From Tannerella sp. (GTDB lineage: Bacteria > Bacteroidota > Bacteroidia > Bacteroidales > Tannerellaceae), in NCBI GenBank assembly GCA_031268395.1, contig JAIRXI010000016.1, positions 1 to 10,040 on the forward strand: a stretch of 10,040 bases of DNA. Direction: 5' to 3'. The position numbers and the translations under genes were made by a program. The notes below the pieces were generated by a model. The model was given only the letters and a program-made list of their open reading frames with translations. It searched no databases and was not told where the DNA came from. This document shows positions 1-5,908 of this stretch, piece by piece (within the stretch, counting starts at the first letter, position 1; every line of letters starts with the position of its first letter).

Positions 1-2037
1 GCTGCAGCTGCCCACATGCGGGCACTGATCCCTGATCCAGGACGTTTCCTTCAGATTGACGAACTCGGCCGTTTTGCCGGGATTGTTGCGGAACACGGGA
101 TTCGTATCGCCGTCCGGGACGGCGGAGGCGGGCCTGTCGGTCTGTTTGACGGAACATTTGCAGTTCCAGTCGCTCGGCGGCATGTGCGTGTCCCACCAGG
201 AATGGTCAACCGGCAGTATGACGGGAACTTCCGCCCATTTCAGGTGTTTCGCCCGCGGATGGGAGGCCGATGTTTTGACGTACTGCAGGTTCGGATACAA
301 ATCCTTCGTTTGCTGAAACGTTTTCCAGTTCACGGCCGAACGCGCCGCGCGGATGGCGGTATTGTATTCGGTCTGCAGCCAGTTGACGTTGTAATCCTGC
401 GACACCTTCAGGGCCTCCTTTCTGAATTTGGAGAAGGAGCGCAGGCTGCCCTTTTCGTCGTGCAGGAGCGCGACGATTTCCCTTGTCTGTGCATGGTTTT
501 TGAAGGCTGCGAAAACGGAGGCATTGTATTTGAACTCGTCGACAAACGCCTGATTGCGTTTGCCGAACTCCATGCCGGCGGCGGCGAACGTTTTGCCGAT
601 GCCGTCCTGCAGGGCGTTGTTGGTTATGTCGAACAGGCTGCGTTCGATATAAGGCTCTTTGGCGCGGCCGGCATAAATACCCTGCAGCGCTTTGTTAAAG
701 AGTTTGCGGAAGTCGATGCGTGTGTTGACGCGGGCGTTTTCGGCGTCACCGGCGAGCGTTATATGCCCGGTTGCCCGGTCTGTGAGGTTTCGGACAGCCC
801 CCCGCGGACGGAGGGCGTCAGCGAAAAAACCTTTCAGTCTTTTGGCGAAGGTTGACGTTACGGGCGGGTCGTCGTGATTTTTGACGGCATCAATGACCTC
901 TGCCGTTTCCCTTTTAGCGCCGGCAACCGGTTCCCCGTCCTTCGGCACGGGAATGCCGTACTTCTCATGCAGGAAGGAGGCGGGTACCGGCATGATGGAA
1001 GACAGCTGCACGACATCGGCGACGGAGAGCGGCACGGCGGCTCCGGGAAAGACAAACCTGCCGCCGGCCACGGGCAGGCCGCGCGTTTCGAGGAAAGGCC
1101 GGACGCGGGCGTTGAGAATGCGCTGCACGTATCGCATGTCGGACATGTTGATCCCTTCCTCGACCTGTTTGTGGACTTCGCCCAGGGAACGCGCGCCGCG
1201 TTCGCCCTGGATGGTGGTCAGGGTCTGTCCGAGTACGGTGACGAGTATTTCCTCATTGCACGAGGTGCGGAAACGCTCGTAGGACTGTCCCGAAGTGCCG
1301 GTGCCGGTATTGTTGACCGTTTCCACATTCGTGGTGTCGGGAATGACGACGTAGGGGGCGGCCCCGGCGTTTTTCAGCGCCTCTTCCATCAGCCTGCGGC
1401 TTTCCGGGTCGTAGCTGTTATACTTGCCGATGCGCTGCGGCATGCCGAATATTTCCAGCCACTGTGCGTAGTCGCCGAAGCCGCCTCGCTTCCATATCAC
1501 CATCGGAGCGGTACGGATAAAGACGCCGTAGTCGCGTTGCCTGCCGAGGACGATCAGCTGGCCGTCCTGTTCGTAGGGAATCCCGGTCTCGTCGGTTTCG
1601 TTGAGCAGGATCACTTTTTTGTCGAGATTGATGTGCTTTACGGGCAGTTCGTTTACGGTCAGGCCGTCGGCATAATCCAGTTCGATGCCGGAACGTCCCC
1701 AGAAGCGGGCTTTCAGGATGACGGTCAGCAGTTCCTCGAAAGCCGCCGTGTCCATCAGGTCGGTCAGTTCCGGAGCCTGTTCGCCCTTTTCGTTCTGAAA
1801 GACCAGTTCAGAGTTGGTAACGGCTGCCGTGCGCTTGTTGCAGGCGTCCCACAGGTAGCCGTCGAGCAGGAGATCGTCGAACAGGTCGAACAGTTCGCGG
1901 GGACGCCCGGTGTCGGCGCTGCGCAGCGCATTGCGCCACGTCCCCACATCGAATGTTTTTCGCTGCGGGGCTTTGATTATTATCTGGTTGATGACCGTGC
2001 CGGCCTTGCCGGCAGGCTTCTTTGCTTTTGTTGCCAT
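1..2037 (-). CDS. Portal protein (Mu gp29/DUF935-like) fused in frame to Mu F-like minor head protein; 3' end off window
   Basis: The frame runs unbroken from ATG 2037-2035 to the left edge (679 codons, no stop), so the C-terminus is missing. Residues about 1-430 look like the DUF935/Mu gp29 portal: the segment VLGQTLTT around residues 268-275, then GERGARSLGEVHKQVEEG, is the family's conserved core. A linker rich in D, P and T follows (about 385-410). Residues about 440-660 match the Mu F/SPP1 gp7 minor head domain: LYPNLQYVKT (580-589), PRAKHLKW (594-601), HSWWDTHMPPSDWNCKC (612-628), the last being the conserved PP..W.C.C signature. In Mu these are two genes (gp29, gp30/F). The portal is the dodecameric DNA channel of the head; MuF proteins sit beside it. 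The start lies 30 bp past the stop of the upstream gene, in an AT-rich spacer with no clear Shine-Dalgarno. Some MuF proteins carry C-terminal effector domains; whether this one does cannot be seen here. Confidence 0.88.
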   Translation of the reverse strand, partial: MATKAKKPAGKAGTVINQIIIKAPQRKTFDVGTWRNALRSADTGRPRELFDLFDDLLLDGYLWDACNKRTAAVTNSELVFQNEKGEQAPELTDLMDTAAFEELLTVILKARFWGRSGIELDYADGLTVNELPVKHINLDKKVILLNETDETGIPYEQDGQLIVLGRQRDYGVFIRTAPMVIWKRGGFGDYAQWLEIFGMPQRIGKYNSYDPESRRLMEEALKNAGAAPYVVIPDTTNVETVNNTGTGTSGQSYERFRTSCNEEILVTVLGQTLTTIQGERGARSLGEVHKQVEEGINMSDMRYVQRILNARVRPFLETRGLPVAGGRFVFPGAAVPLSVADVVQLSSIMPVPASFLHEKYGIPVPKDGEPVAGAKRETAEVIDAVKNHDDPPVTSTFAKRLKGFFADALRPRGAVRNLTDRATGHITLAGDAENARVNTRIDFRKLFNKALQGIYAGRAKEPYIERSLFDITNNALQDGIGKTFAAAGMEFGKRNQAFVDEFKYNASVFAAFKNHAQTREIVALLHDEKGSLRSFSKFRKEALKVSQDYNVNWLQTEYNTAIRAARSAVNWKTFQQTKDLYPNLQYVKTSASHPRAKHLKWAEVPVILPVDHSWWDTHMPPSDWNCKCSVKQTDRPASAVPDGDTNPVFRNNPGKTAEFVNLKETSWIRDQCPHVGSCS

Positions 2038-2067
2038 ACCTTAAAATTAAGAATTGAAAGCTGAAAA

Positions 2068-2484
2068 TCAGAAATGCTGTTCGCGTTTCGGGTTGCTGCC
2101 AAAGATGACGGTTGCCTTTGGGTTTGTTCCGTCTTCGTCGACGGCGACCGGGAGATCGGGCGTGACTTCTCCCTTCTGGACGGCGCGCAGCCAGGCGACG
2201 GCCCGTTCGTAGCGATCCTGGCGCAGGCGGAGTTCCGTGCCGGCGTTGCTCAGATTGATGTAATGCCACACGGCGATATCCTTGACAAAAATCAGCAGCA
2301 GTGCGTTGCGGCCGGCGTCCTTCGCCCCGAATATCGTGTCGCGGTCGTAGGCGGCGAGGTAGCCGCGCGCTTCGGCAACGGCGCCGTCGATGGCGGCGGC
2401 GAGGATCGTGCCGTCATCACCGCCGATGGCCTGCAGGCTTTCGCCATACAGGTGGGTTTTAAGTTCTTCGGCCGTCAGAAACAT
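2068..2484 (-). CDS. Mu gp36-like protein (DUF1320), probable head completion/connector protein
   Basis: A 138-residue protein beginning MFLTAEELKTHLYGE. The pattern matches the Mu gp36/DUF1320 family: a start with F-L-T then an acidic helix, a YLAAYDRDTIFG segment near residues 42-53, a long hydrophobic helix LLLIFVKDIAVWHYI (about 62-76), RYERAVAWLRAVQKG, then a PDLP motif near residue 109. Length is typical. Family members are thought to be head-tail connector or head completion proteins; the exact role here is inferred. The start overlaps the end of the preceding gene by 10 nt, suggesting translational coupling. In Mu, gp36 lies after the capsid gene; here it sits between the terminase and portal, so the order differs. 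No signal peptide or membrane segment is needed for this role. Confidence 0.78.
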   Translation of the reverse strand: MFLTAEELKTHLYGESLQAIGGDDGTILAAAIDGAVAEARGYLAAYDRDTIFGAKDAGRNALLLIFVKDIAVWHYINLSNAGTELRLRQDRYERAVAWLRAVQKGEVTPDLPVAVDEDGTNPKATVIFGSNPKREQHF

Positions 2485-2771
2485 GATTCTTCTATTGAGT
2501 TTTGCGGTTCAATATCGTTGGTGTCGAAAAAGCAGACGCGGTCGAAGTCCTTTCCGGCCTTGAGGCCGGAAAGGAAAAGACCGGCTTTAATTCGCCCGCG
2601 GATGTCGTTGCGGTTCCAGACGCGGTACCGGTATCCGAAAAAGAATACGCGATAGCGGCGTCCGGTTTTCCGGTGCAGGCGTCTGGCGCGGTTTACGGCG
2701 CGGTTCAGCGCGCCCGGCCGTCCGCGGAAGCGGGTGTAGAGTTGAATAAGAAAGCGGTTTATTTTCTTCAT
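2475..2771 (-). CDS. Small basic protein of unknown function, between terminase and gp36-like gene
   Basis: A 98-residue protein. The first half is strongly basic and aromatic: MKKINRFLIQLYTRFRGRPG, then about 20 residues rich in R, and KTGRRYRVFFFGYRYRVWNRNDI (about 36-58). The C-terminal third (LFLSGLKAGKDFDRVCFFDT) is more neutral. I know of no named domain that fits; the general pattern (basic helix, then KRYRV-type strands) resembles small uncharacterised proteins next to terminase genes in Bacteroidales Mu-like phages, which is an impression and not a search result. The ATG comes one base after the terminase stop (TAA-C-ATG) and the stop overlaps the next gene by 10 nt, so it is tightly packed in the operon and very likely translated. 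The net charge would allow nucleic acid binding, but nothing proves it. A 12-bp perfect hairpin lies inside its coding sequence (2548-2575). Confidence 0.75.
   Translation of the reverse strand: MKKINRFLIQLYTRFRGRPGALNRAVNRARRLHRKTGRRYRVFFFGYRYRVWNRNDIRGRIKAGLFLSGLKAGKDFDRVCFFDTNDIEPQNSIEESCF
2548..2575. repeat. Perfect 12-bp inverted repeat inside the small basic protein gene
   Basis: Arms TCCTTTCCGGCC (2548-2559) and GGCCGGAAAGGA (2564-2575) are perfectly complementary around a 4-nt loop. It lies in the coding region and encodes the residues around SGLKAGK. No T-tract follows on either strand, so it is not a standard intrinsic terminator. It would form a strong stem in the mRNA of the minus-strand operon. 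Confidence 0.8.
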
Positions 2772-2772
2772 G

Positions 2773-4299
2773 TTAAAATCGTTTAGTGTGCTGCCTGCGC
2801 TTGCCGAAGGTGAATGCTTCGGGAGCGAAGACGGCTATTTTTTCGTCTATTTTCCATACGGCGCCCTCGACTGCATCCGGCCCTGCCGGGTCTTTCATCT
2901 GCGGGCAGAAGAGGATGAACTGTTCTTCAAGCGCCTTCATGTGCGGATTGCCCCTTTCCGACTCGTTGAATACGAGTTTGCCCAGGCGGTTGAGCGGTTC
3001 CAGCCGCCCCTCAATGCGGGAGTATTTGTCCGTTTTTTTTCGTTCGTCCGGAATGATGCCGACGGTTCCCTTCTCTTTCGAAGCCTTTTCGAAGAGCGGC
3101 AAAAATACCTGTTCATAAAACGGATCCTGCAGGGAGTTGTTCTCAATGTAGTTGTAGATGACCGCCTGTCCGCCGATGCAGTCGCGTATCGCATAGTAGC
3201 AGTCGACAAACTGCGCGTTGGTCATGTGATCCATGAAGCCGGTTATGACGTAGTATCTGCCGTCGTGAAAGCCGAGCAGATACTGCGCCTTGAGACTGTT
3301 TTTCTGATTCGTGCGGTTGCTGGGAGCCGGGTCGCCGTAATTGACAAGGAACCTGAATTTCGACAGCGGCGGTATCCGGCCCCAGGTGATTTCTTTGAAT
3401 ACTTTCCCTTCCGACAGGGGATTGTTCATGTATTCGGCCTGGTATGCTCCCGTACTGATTTTGTCCTTTATACGCTGTATGTGCTCGCGGGTATTCTTTT
3501 CCGGCCAGGTGCTGCTGCCGTTTTCGTCTTCGAGATTGACGGTATCCACTTTGTCGGCCTTTTCCATGGACCGCCTTACACAGCAGTCCTGCGCAATCAG
3601 GTTGCCCAGCCATACGACCTGGAAGGCTTTCGAGACCGAGCGCGTCGGGAACACGGCCTTCTCGAACCATTTCCAGCGCTTGTCGATAATCTCTTCATTC
3701 CGAACATCTTCGTCGGTGTCGATGTCGGAGATGATGACCTTGTCCGGCCTGACCTCCTCGTTGCGGGAACCGCGCGGCGACTGCCCCGCGCCGACAGCCA
3801 GGAAGGATACACCCCGCGCGGTGACAAAATCGCCCGACGTCCAGCTGCCGGGCATCTGCTGCACGCCGTAGTCGCCGATGATTCGCTCATTCTTTTCGAG
3901 GTTGATTTTGTAGGGTGCAATCAGTTCGACGGCCTTGTCGAAACTGTTCGATATTAATATGATGTTCTTTTTGGCGCCCGTCAGCGTCTGATAGAGCGTT
4001 TCCATCATGCAGACCGCATCCTTGGCCAGTTCGCGTGCCCACACGCGGCTTTCGTACCATTCCGGATTGCCGAGGATGCGCCGGGAGGCTTTGATGTGGA
4101 ACGGCGCGGCGGGCGCATAGCAGTATTTGGGGAAGTAGTATTTTTTCCATTCCTCGAAATCCGCTTCCAGGCGGGTGACACGTTTTTTTCGTTCCGCTTC
4201 CGTTTCGTTGCGGTCGACGACGACGGCTGCAATATAATTGTTATAGTATATATCCCAGTCCCTTTTTGCCTGCGCGTCCGTTACTCTGATTGCAGCCAT
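2773..4299 (-). CDS. Terminase large subunit (packaging ATPase and nuclease)
   Basis: 508 residues, usual size for a large terminase. The protein cuts concatemeric or integrated phage DNA and pumps it into the procapsid by ATP hydrolysis while docked on the portal. N-terminal ATPase: a deviant Walker A-like stretch SRVWARELAKDAV (84-96), then VGAGQSPRGSRN (169-180) and a Walker B-like KVIISDID (187-194). C-terminal RNase H-like nuclease: acidic residues at D323 (NYGDPAPS), E386 (NYIENNS) and D475 (GPDAVEGAVW) fit the usual metal-binding triad. I chose ATG 4299 because it overlaps the stop of the small subunit as TAATG; the frame extends further upstream to 4716, but that would cover most of the neighbouring gene. 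Walker A lacks the canonical GKT/GKS, as in many terminases. The catalytic assignments are by pattern only. Confidence 0.93.
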   Translation of the reverse strand: MAAIRVTDAQAKRDWDIYYNNYIAAVVVDRNETEAERKKRVTRLEADFEEWKKYYFPKYCYAPAAPFHIKASRRILGNPEWYESRVWARELAKDAVCMMETLYQTLTGAKKNIILISNSFDKAVELIAPYKINLEKNERIIGDYGVQQMPGSWTSGDFVTARGVSFLAVGAGQSPRGSRNEEVRPDKVIISDIDTDEDVRNEEIIDKRWKWFEKAVFPTRSVSKAFQVVWLGNLIAQDCCVRRSMEKADKVDTVNLEDENGSSTWPEKNTREHIQRIKDKISTGAYQAEYMNNPLSEGKVFKEITWGRIPPLSKFRFLVNYGDPAPSNRTNQKNSLKAQYLLGFHDGRYYVITGFMDHMTNAQFVDCYYAIRDCIGGQAVIYNYIENNSLQDPFYEQVFLPLFEKASKEKGTVGIIPDERKKTDKYSRIEGRLEPLNRLGKLVFNESERGNPHMKALEEQFILFCPQMKDPAGPDAVEGAVWKIDEKIAVFAPEAFTFGKRRQHTKRF

Positions 4300-4754
4300 T
4301 AGCGTTTCAGCAAATCCCTGATAAAGTCGTCCAGCGTCCGCGCAACTCCGGCCGCCTGTTCGGGACTGACTGTTCGCAGCCAGCCTAGCAGGCGTTTGCC
4401 GACTTCGACCACATCGGCGATACTGGCATCGGTTTCGAGTGTCCGGATTGAGTTTGTCAGCTTGCTGATCGTGTCGGCCTCCTTCGTGTCGGCAAAACGC
4501 CTGCCTTCCTCGCGCGACAGGATGGATGTGTTCAGTTCGTCGAGCTGCATGTACAGACGCGCAAGCTGCGTGTCGCGCGTGAGCAGCATGGACTGTTTCA
4601 GCCTGTCCCACGCCCCGTCCTTCACCCATTTGTTGACGGTGACGGCGCTGACTGCCACCTTTTCGGCGATTTCCTTCTGTGAAAGGTGCTCGCGCGTGTA
4701 AAGCAGCTTTGCCCACTCCTTTTTCTGTTCCCTTGATCTTTTTGTTTCTGCCAT
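4299..4754 (-). CDS. Helix-turn-helix protein, probable terminase small subunit
   Basis: A 151-residue protein with an N-terminal helix-turn-helix: LSQKEIAEKVAVSAVTVNKW (24-43) followed by VKDGAWDRLKQS. The rest is helical and charged (DTQLARLYMQLDELNTSILS, then KEADTISKLTNSIRTLETD), as in DUF1804/Mu gp27-type small terminases, which oligomerise and bind the packaging site. Position directly upstream of the large subunit with a 1-nt TAATG overlap supports the role. I chose ATG 4754 because the longer frame (to 5018) would run through the promoter, the 52-bp palindrome and the divergent gene, and because this start lies 18 nt past a -7-like box. A GCAGGA stretch lies upstream. It could alternatively act as a transcriptional regulator given its HTH and the operator-like palindrome beside it. 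Confidence 0.83.
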   Translation of the reverse strand: MAETKRSREQKKEWAKLLYTREHLSQKEIAEKVAVSAVTVNKWVKDGAWDRLKQSMLLTRDTQLARLYMQLDELNTSILSREEGRRFADTKEADTISKLTNSIRTLETDASIADVVEVGKRLLGWLRTVSPEQAAGVARTLDDFIRDLLKR

Positions 4755-4772
4755 AAGCCGAAAATTTTCCTG

Positions 4773-4802
4773 CAAAAGTGCGTCACGGGACGAAAAAACA
4801 AA
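4773..4802 (-). promoter_or_regulatory. Promoter for the packaging/portal operon (minus strand)
   Basis: Read on the minus strand, a -7-like box CACTTTTG (4780-4773) matches Bacteroidetes TAnnTTTG at 7 of 8 places. A TTTG occurs at 4802-4799, 18 bp upstream, and the T-tract of the palindrome end lies at the 20-21 bp position. The box is embedded in CGCACTTTTGCAG, nearly the same as on the plus side. Start codon 4754 is 18 nt downstream, implying a short leader. Confidence 0.6.
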
Positions 4803-4853
4803 AAAAAGTGTCCAGGGCATGGACGGATCCGTCCATGCCCTGGACACTTTTTT
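4802..4853. repeat. Perfect 52-bp palindrome between the divergent promoters
   Basis: The two 26-bp arms are fully complementary with no spacer; the centre is GGACGGATCCGTCC (4821-4834), which includes a BamHI site, and the outer ends are A6/T6 tracts. The next bases (A4801, G4854) break the symmetry. In form it resembles a bidirectional intrinsic terminator, but both nearby promoters point away from it, so neither transcript would contain it. An operator, a packaging-protein site, or a block against incoming antisense transcription are all possible. Confidence 0.95.
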
Positions 4854-4882
4854 GGCGAAAAGGGACGGTCGCCGCACCTTTG
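4851..4882 (+). promoter_or_regulatory. Promoter for the capsid/lysis/tail operon (plus strand)
   Basis: TTTG (4851-4854) and CACCTTTG (4875-4882) are separated by 20 bp, which fits the Bacteroidetes housekeeping promoter (TTTG, about 19-21 bp, TAnnTTTG; 7 of 8 in the -7 box). The -33 TTT is part of the palindrome's T-tract. The -7 box sits inside a small dyad, CGCCGCA-CCTT-TGCGGCG (4870-4887). The start codon is 19 nt past the -7 box, with AGGAG directly before it. Confidence 0.68.
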
Positions 4883-4901
4883 CGGCGCTAAAAAACAGGA
4901 G

Positions 4902-5876
4902 ATGGCAAAGACTTTTGTACTTCACGACGAGACGGTCAACACATACGGGTTCCGGATGCTGACCTCGGGAGCAGACCTGACGGAGTTCCGAAAGAATCCG
5001 GTGATGCTGCTGGATCACAACGACTGGAACCTTCCGATCGGGCGCTGGGAGAACATCCGTGTCGAGGACGGAAACATCCTTGCGGATGCGGTGTTCGACA
5101 TGAAAGACCCGCGCGCGTCACAGGTGGCTGGCAAGGTATCGGACGGCTTTATCCGGGCGGCTTCCATCGGGGCGTGGCCACCGGACGAAGTGTCGGACGG
5201 GGCCATGCTGAGGTATCCCGGCCAGACGGGAGTGACGGTCACGCGCTGGAAAGTGCGCGAAGCCTCTATCGTCAGCATCGGAGCGAATCACAATGCGCTG
5301 GCGTTCTACGACCGCCGGGGCGGACGGATCGACCTGAAGGACGGGAGCAGTGTCCTTAAACTGTTTGACAAACTTATTTTTAACGAAAGCGATATGAAAA
5401 TTTTACAGGGTATTTTAAATCTGGCGGACGGCGCGACCGAACAGGACGCGGCGTCTGCCGTGCGGCAGCTGGTCGCCGACCGCGACCGGCTGAAGGCGGA
5501 GAATGTGACGCTGACGGATCGCGTTGACCGCATCAACGCGGACCGGAAGAAGGCGCGGAAGGAAGAGGCGGTTTCTCTGGTGGACATGGCCGTGAAGGAT
5601 GGACGGATCGACGCGAAGGCGAAGGATTCGTATCTGAAGCTGTTCGATCAGGACTTTGAGAGTGCAAAGGCTGTACTGGAAGGTATCCCCGTGCGGCAGT
5701 CCGTGTCTGCCAGGATTCGGACGGGCGGTACGGGTGCGGCAGAACTGGCAGACTGGCAGAACAGATCGTGGGATGAACTGGACAGGGCGGAGAAACTGAC
5801 GCTGCTGAAGGATAAATATCCGGACGTGTACGCGCAGAAGTTTGAGGAACGTTTCGGCTGTAAACCGAAAGCGTGA
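4902..5876 (+). CDS. HK97-type prohead protease with C-terminal scaffold-like domain
   Basis: 324 residues. Residues about 1-155 match the caudovirus prohead protease (S78) fold: NPVMLLDHND with likely catalytic His39, IGRWENIRVEDGNILADAVFD (46-66), KVSDGFIRAASIG with likely catalytic Ser88, and REASIVSIGANHNALAF, the usual closing strand. The protease cleaves scaffold and capsid N-terminal parts during head maturation. Residues about 165-324 are a different, helical and highly charged region (VADRDRLKAENVTLTDRVDRINADRKKARKEE, a coiled coil at about 190-225) ending in DSYLKLFDQDFESAKAVLEGIP and a WDELDR segment, like the scaffold half of Mu gpI and its Bacteroidales relatives. ATG 4902 follows AGGAG with no gap and the promoter above. 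It is the first gene of the plus operon, directly before the capsid gene. Confidence 0.88.
   Translation: MAKTFVLHDETVNTYGFRMLTSGADLTEFRKNPVMLLDHNDWNLPIGRWENIRVEDGNILADAVFDMKDPRASQVAGKVSDGFIRAASIGAWPPDEVSDGAMLRYPGQTGVTVTRWKVREASIVSIGANHNALAFYDRRGGRIDLKDGSSVLKLFDKLIFNESDMKILQGILNLADGATEQDAASAVRQLVADRDRLKAENVTLTDRVDRINADRKKARKEEAVSLVDMAVKDGRIDAKAKDSYLKLFDQDFESAKAVLEGIPVRQSVSARIRTGGTGAAELADWQNRSWDELDRAEKLTLLKDKYPDVYAQKFEERFGCKPKA
5394..5876 (+). CDS. Possible nested scaffold protein from an internal in-frame start
   Basis: An in-frame ATG at 5394 (Met165 of the protease-scaffold) would make a 160-residue protein containing only the charged, coiled-coil scaffold half, starting MKILQGILNLADGATEQD. 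The surrounding bases (about 5363-5416) are conspicuously AT-rich within a GC-rich gene, which is the kind of leader Bacteroidetes ribosomes favour. Known precedents are Mu I/Z and lambda C/Nu3, where a scaffold is made from an internal start within the protease gene. There is no strong Shine-Dalgarno, so this remains a proposal. Confidence 0.45.
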   Translation: MKILQGILNLADGATEQDAASAVRQLVADRDRLKAENVTLTDRVDRINADRKKARKEEAVSLVDMAVKDGRIDAKAKDSYLKLFDQDFESAKAVLEGIPVRQSVSARIRTGGTGAAELADWQNRSWDELDRAEKLTLLKDKYPDVYAQKFEERFGCKPKA

Positions 5877-5878
5877 AT

Positions 5879-5905
5879 CAATTATCAATTATGAATTATG
5901 AATTA
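5879..5905 (+). repeat. Heptanucleotide tandem repeat (C/G)AATTAT in the capsid gene leader
   Basis: Units CAATTAT, CAATTAT, GAATTAT and a last partial GAATTA follow head to tail in the 32-bp gap between protease and capsid genes. The stretch is nearly pure A/T. It would form an unstructured leader just upstream of the capsid start at 5909. Confidence 0.85.
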
Positions 5906-5908
5906 ATT

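Noticed and set aside
1998..2014. Small dyad TGCCGGC-CTT-GCCGGCA at the start of the portal gene
   Set aside because: Only 7-bp arms in GC-rich coding sequence; easily chance.
16..2064. Long plus-strand ORFs (16-855 and 874-2064) opposite the portal gene
   Set aside because: They lie in exact antisense codon register with the portal-MuF frame, which has clear family motifs. High GC and the absence of TTA, CTA and TCA codons in the real gene keep the antisense frame open.
2770..3957. 395-codon plus-strand ORF opposite the large terminase
   Set aside because: Same antisense effect; the minus-strand frame carries Walker-like and nuclease motifs and operon overlaps, while the plus-strand product has no recognisable pattern.
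4300..4716. Upstream extension of the large terminase frame to 4716
   Set aside because: It would overlap most of the HTH gene; the TAATG junction at 4299-4301 and the start of terminase-like sequence at MAAIRV favour 4299.
4802..4853. Calling the 52-bp palindrome simply a rho-independent terminator
   Set aside because: Both adjacent promoters face away from it and their -7 boxes lie outside it, so it is not at the end of any gene seen here; the symmetric promoter spacing suggests a regulatory role instead.
4755..5018. Upstream extension of the HTH gene to 5018
   Set aside because: It would cross the promoter, the palindrome and the divergent protease gene; the extra residues show no domain pattern.
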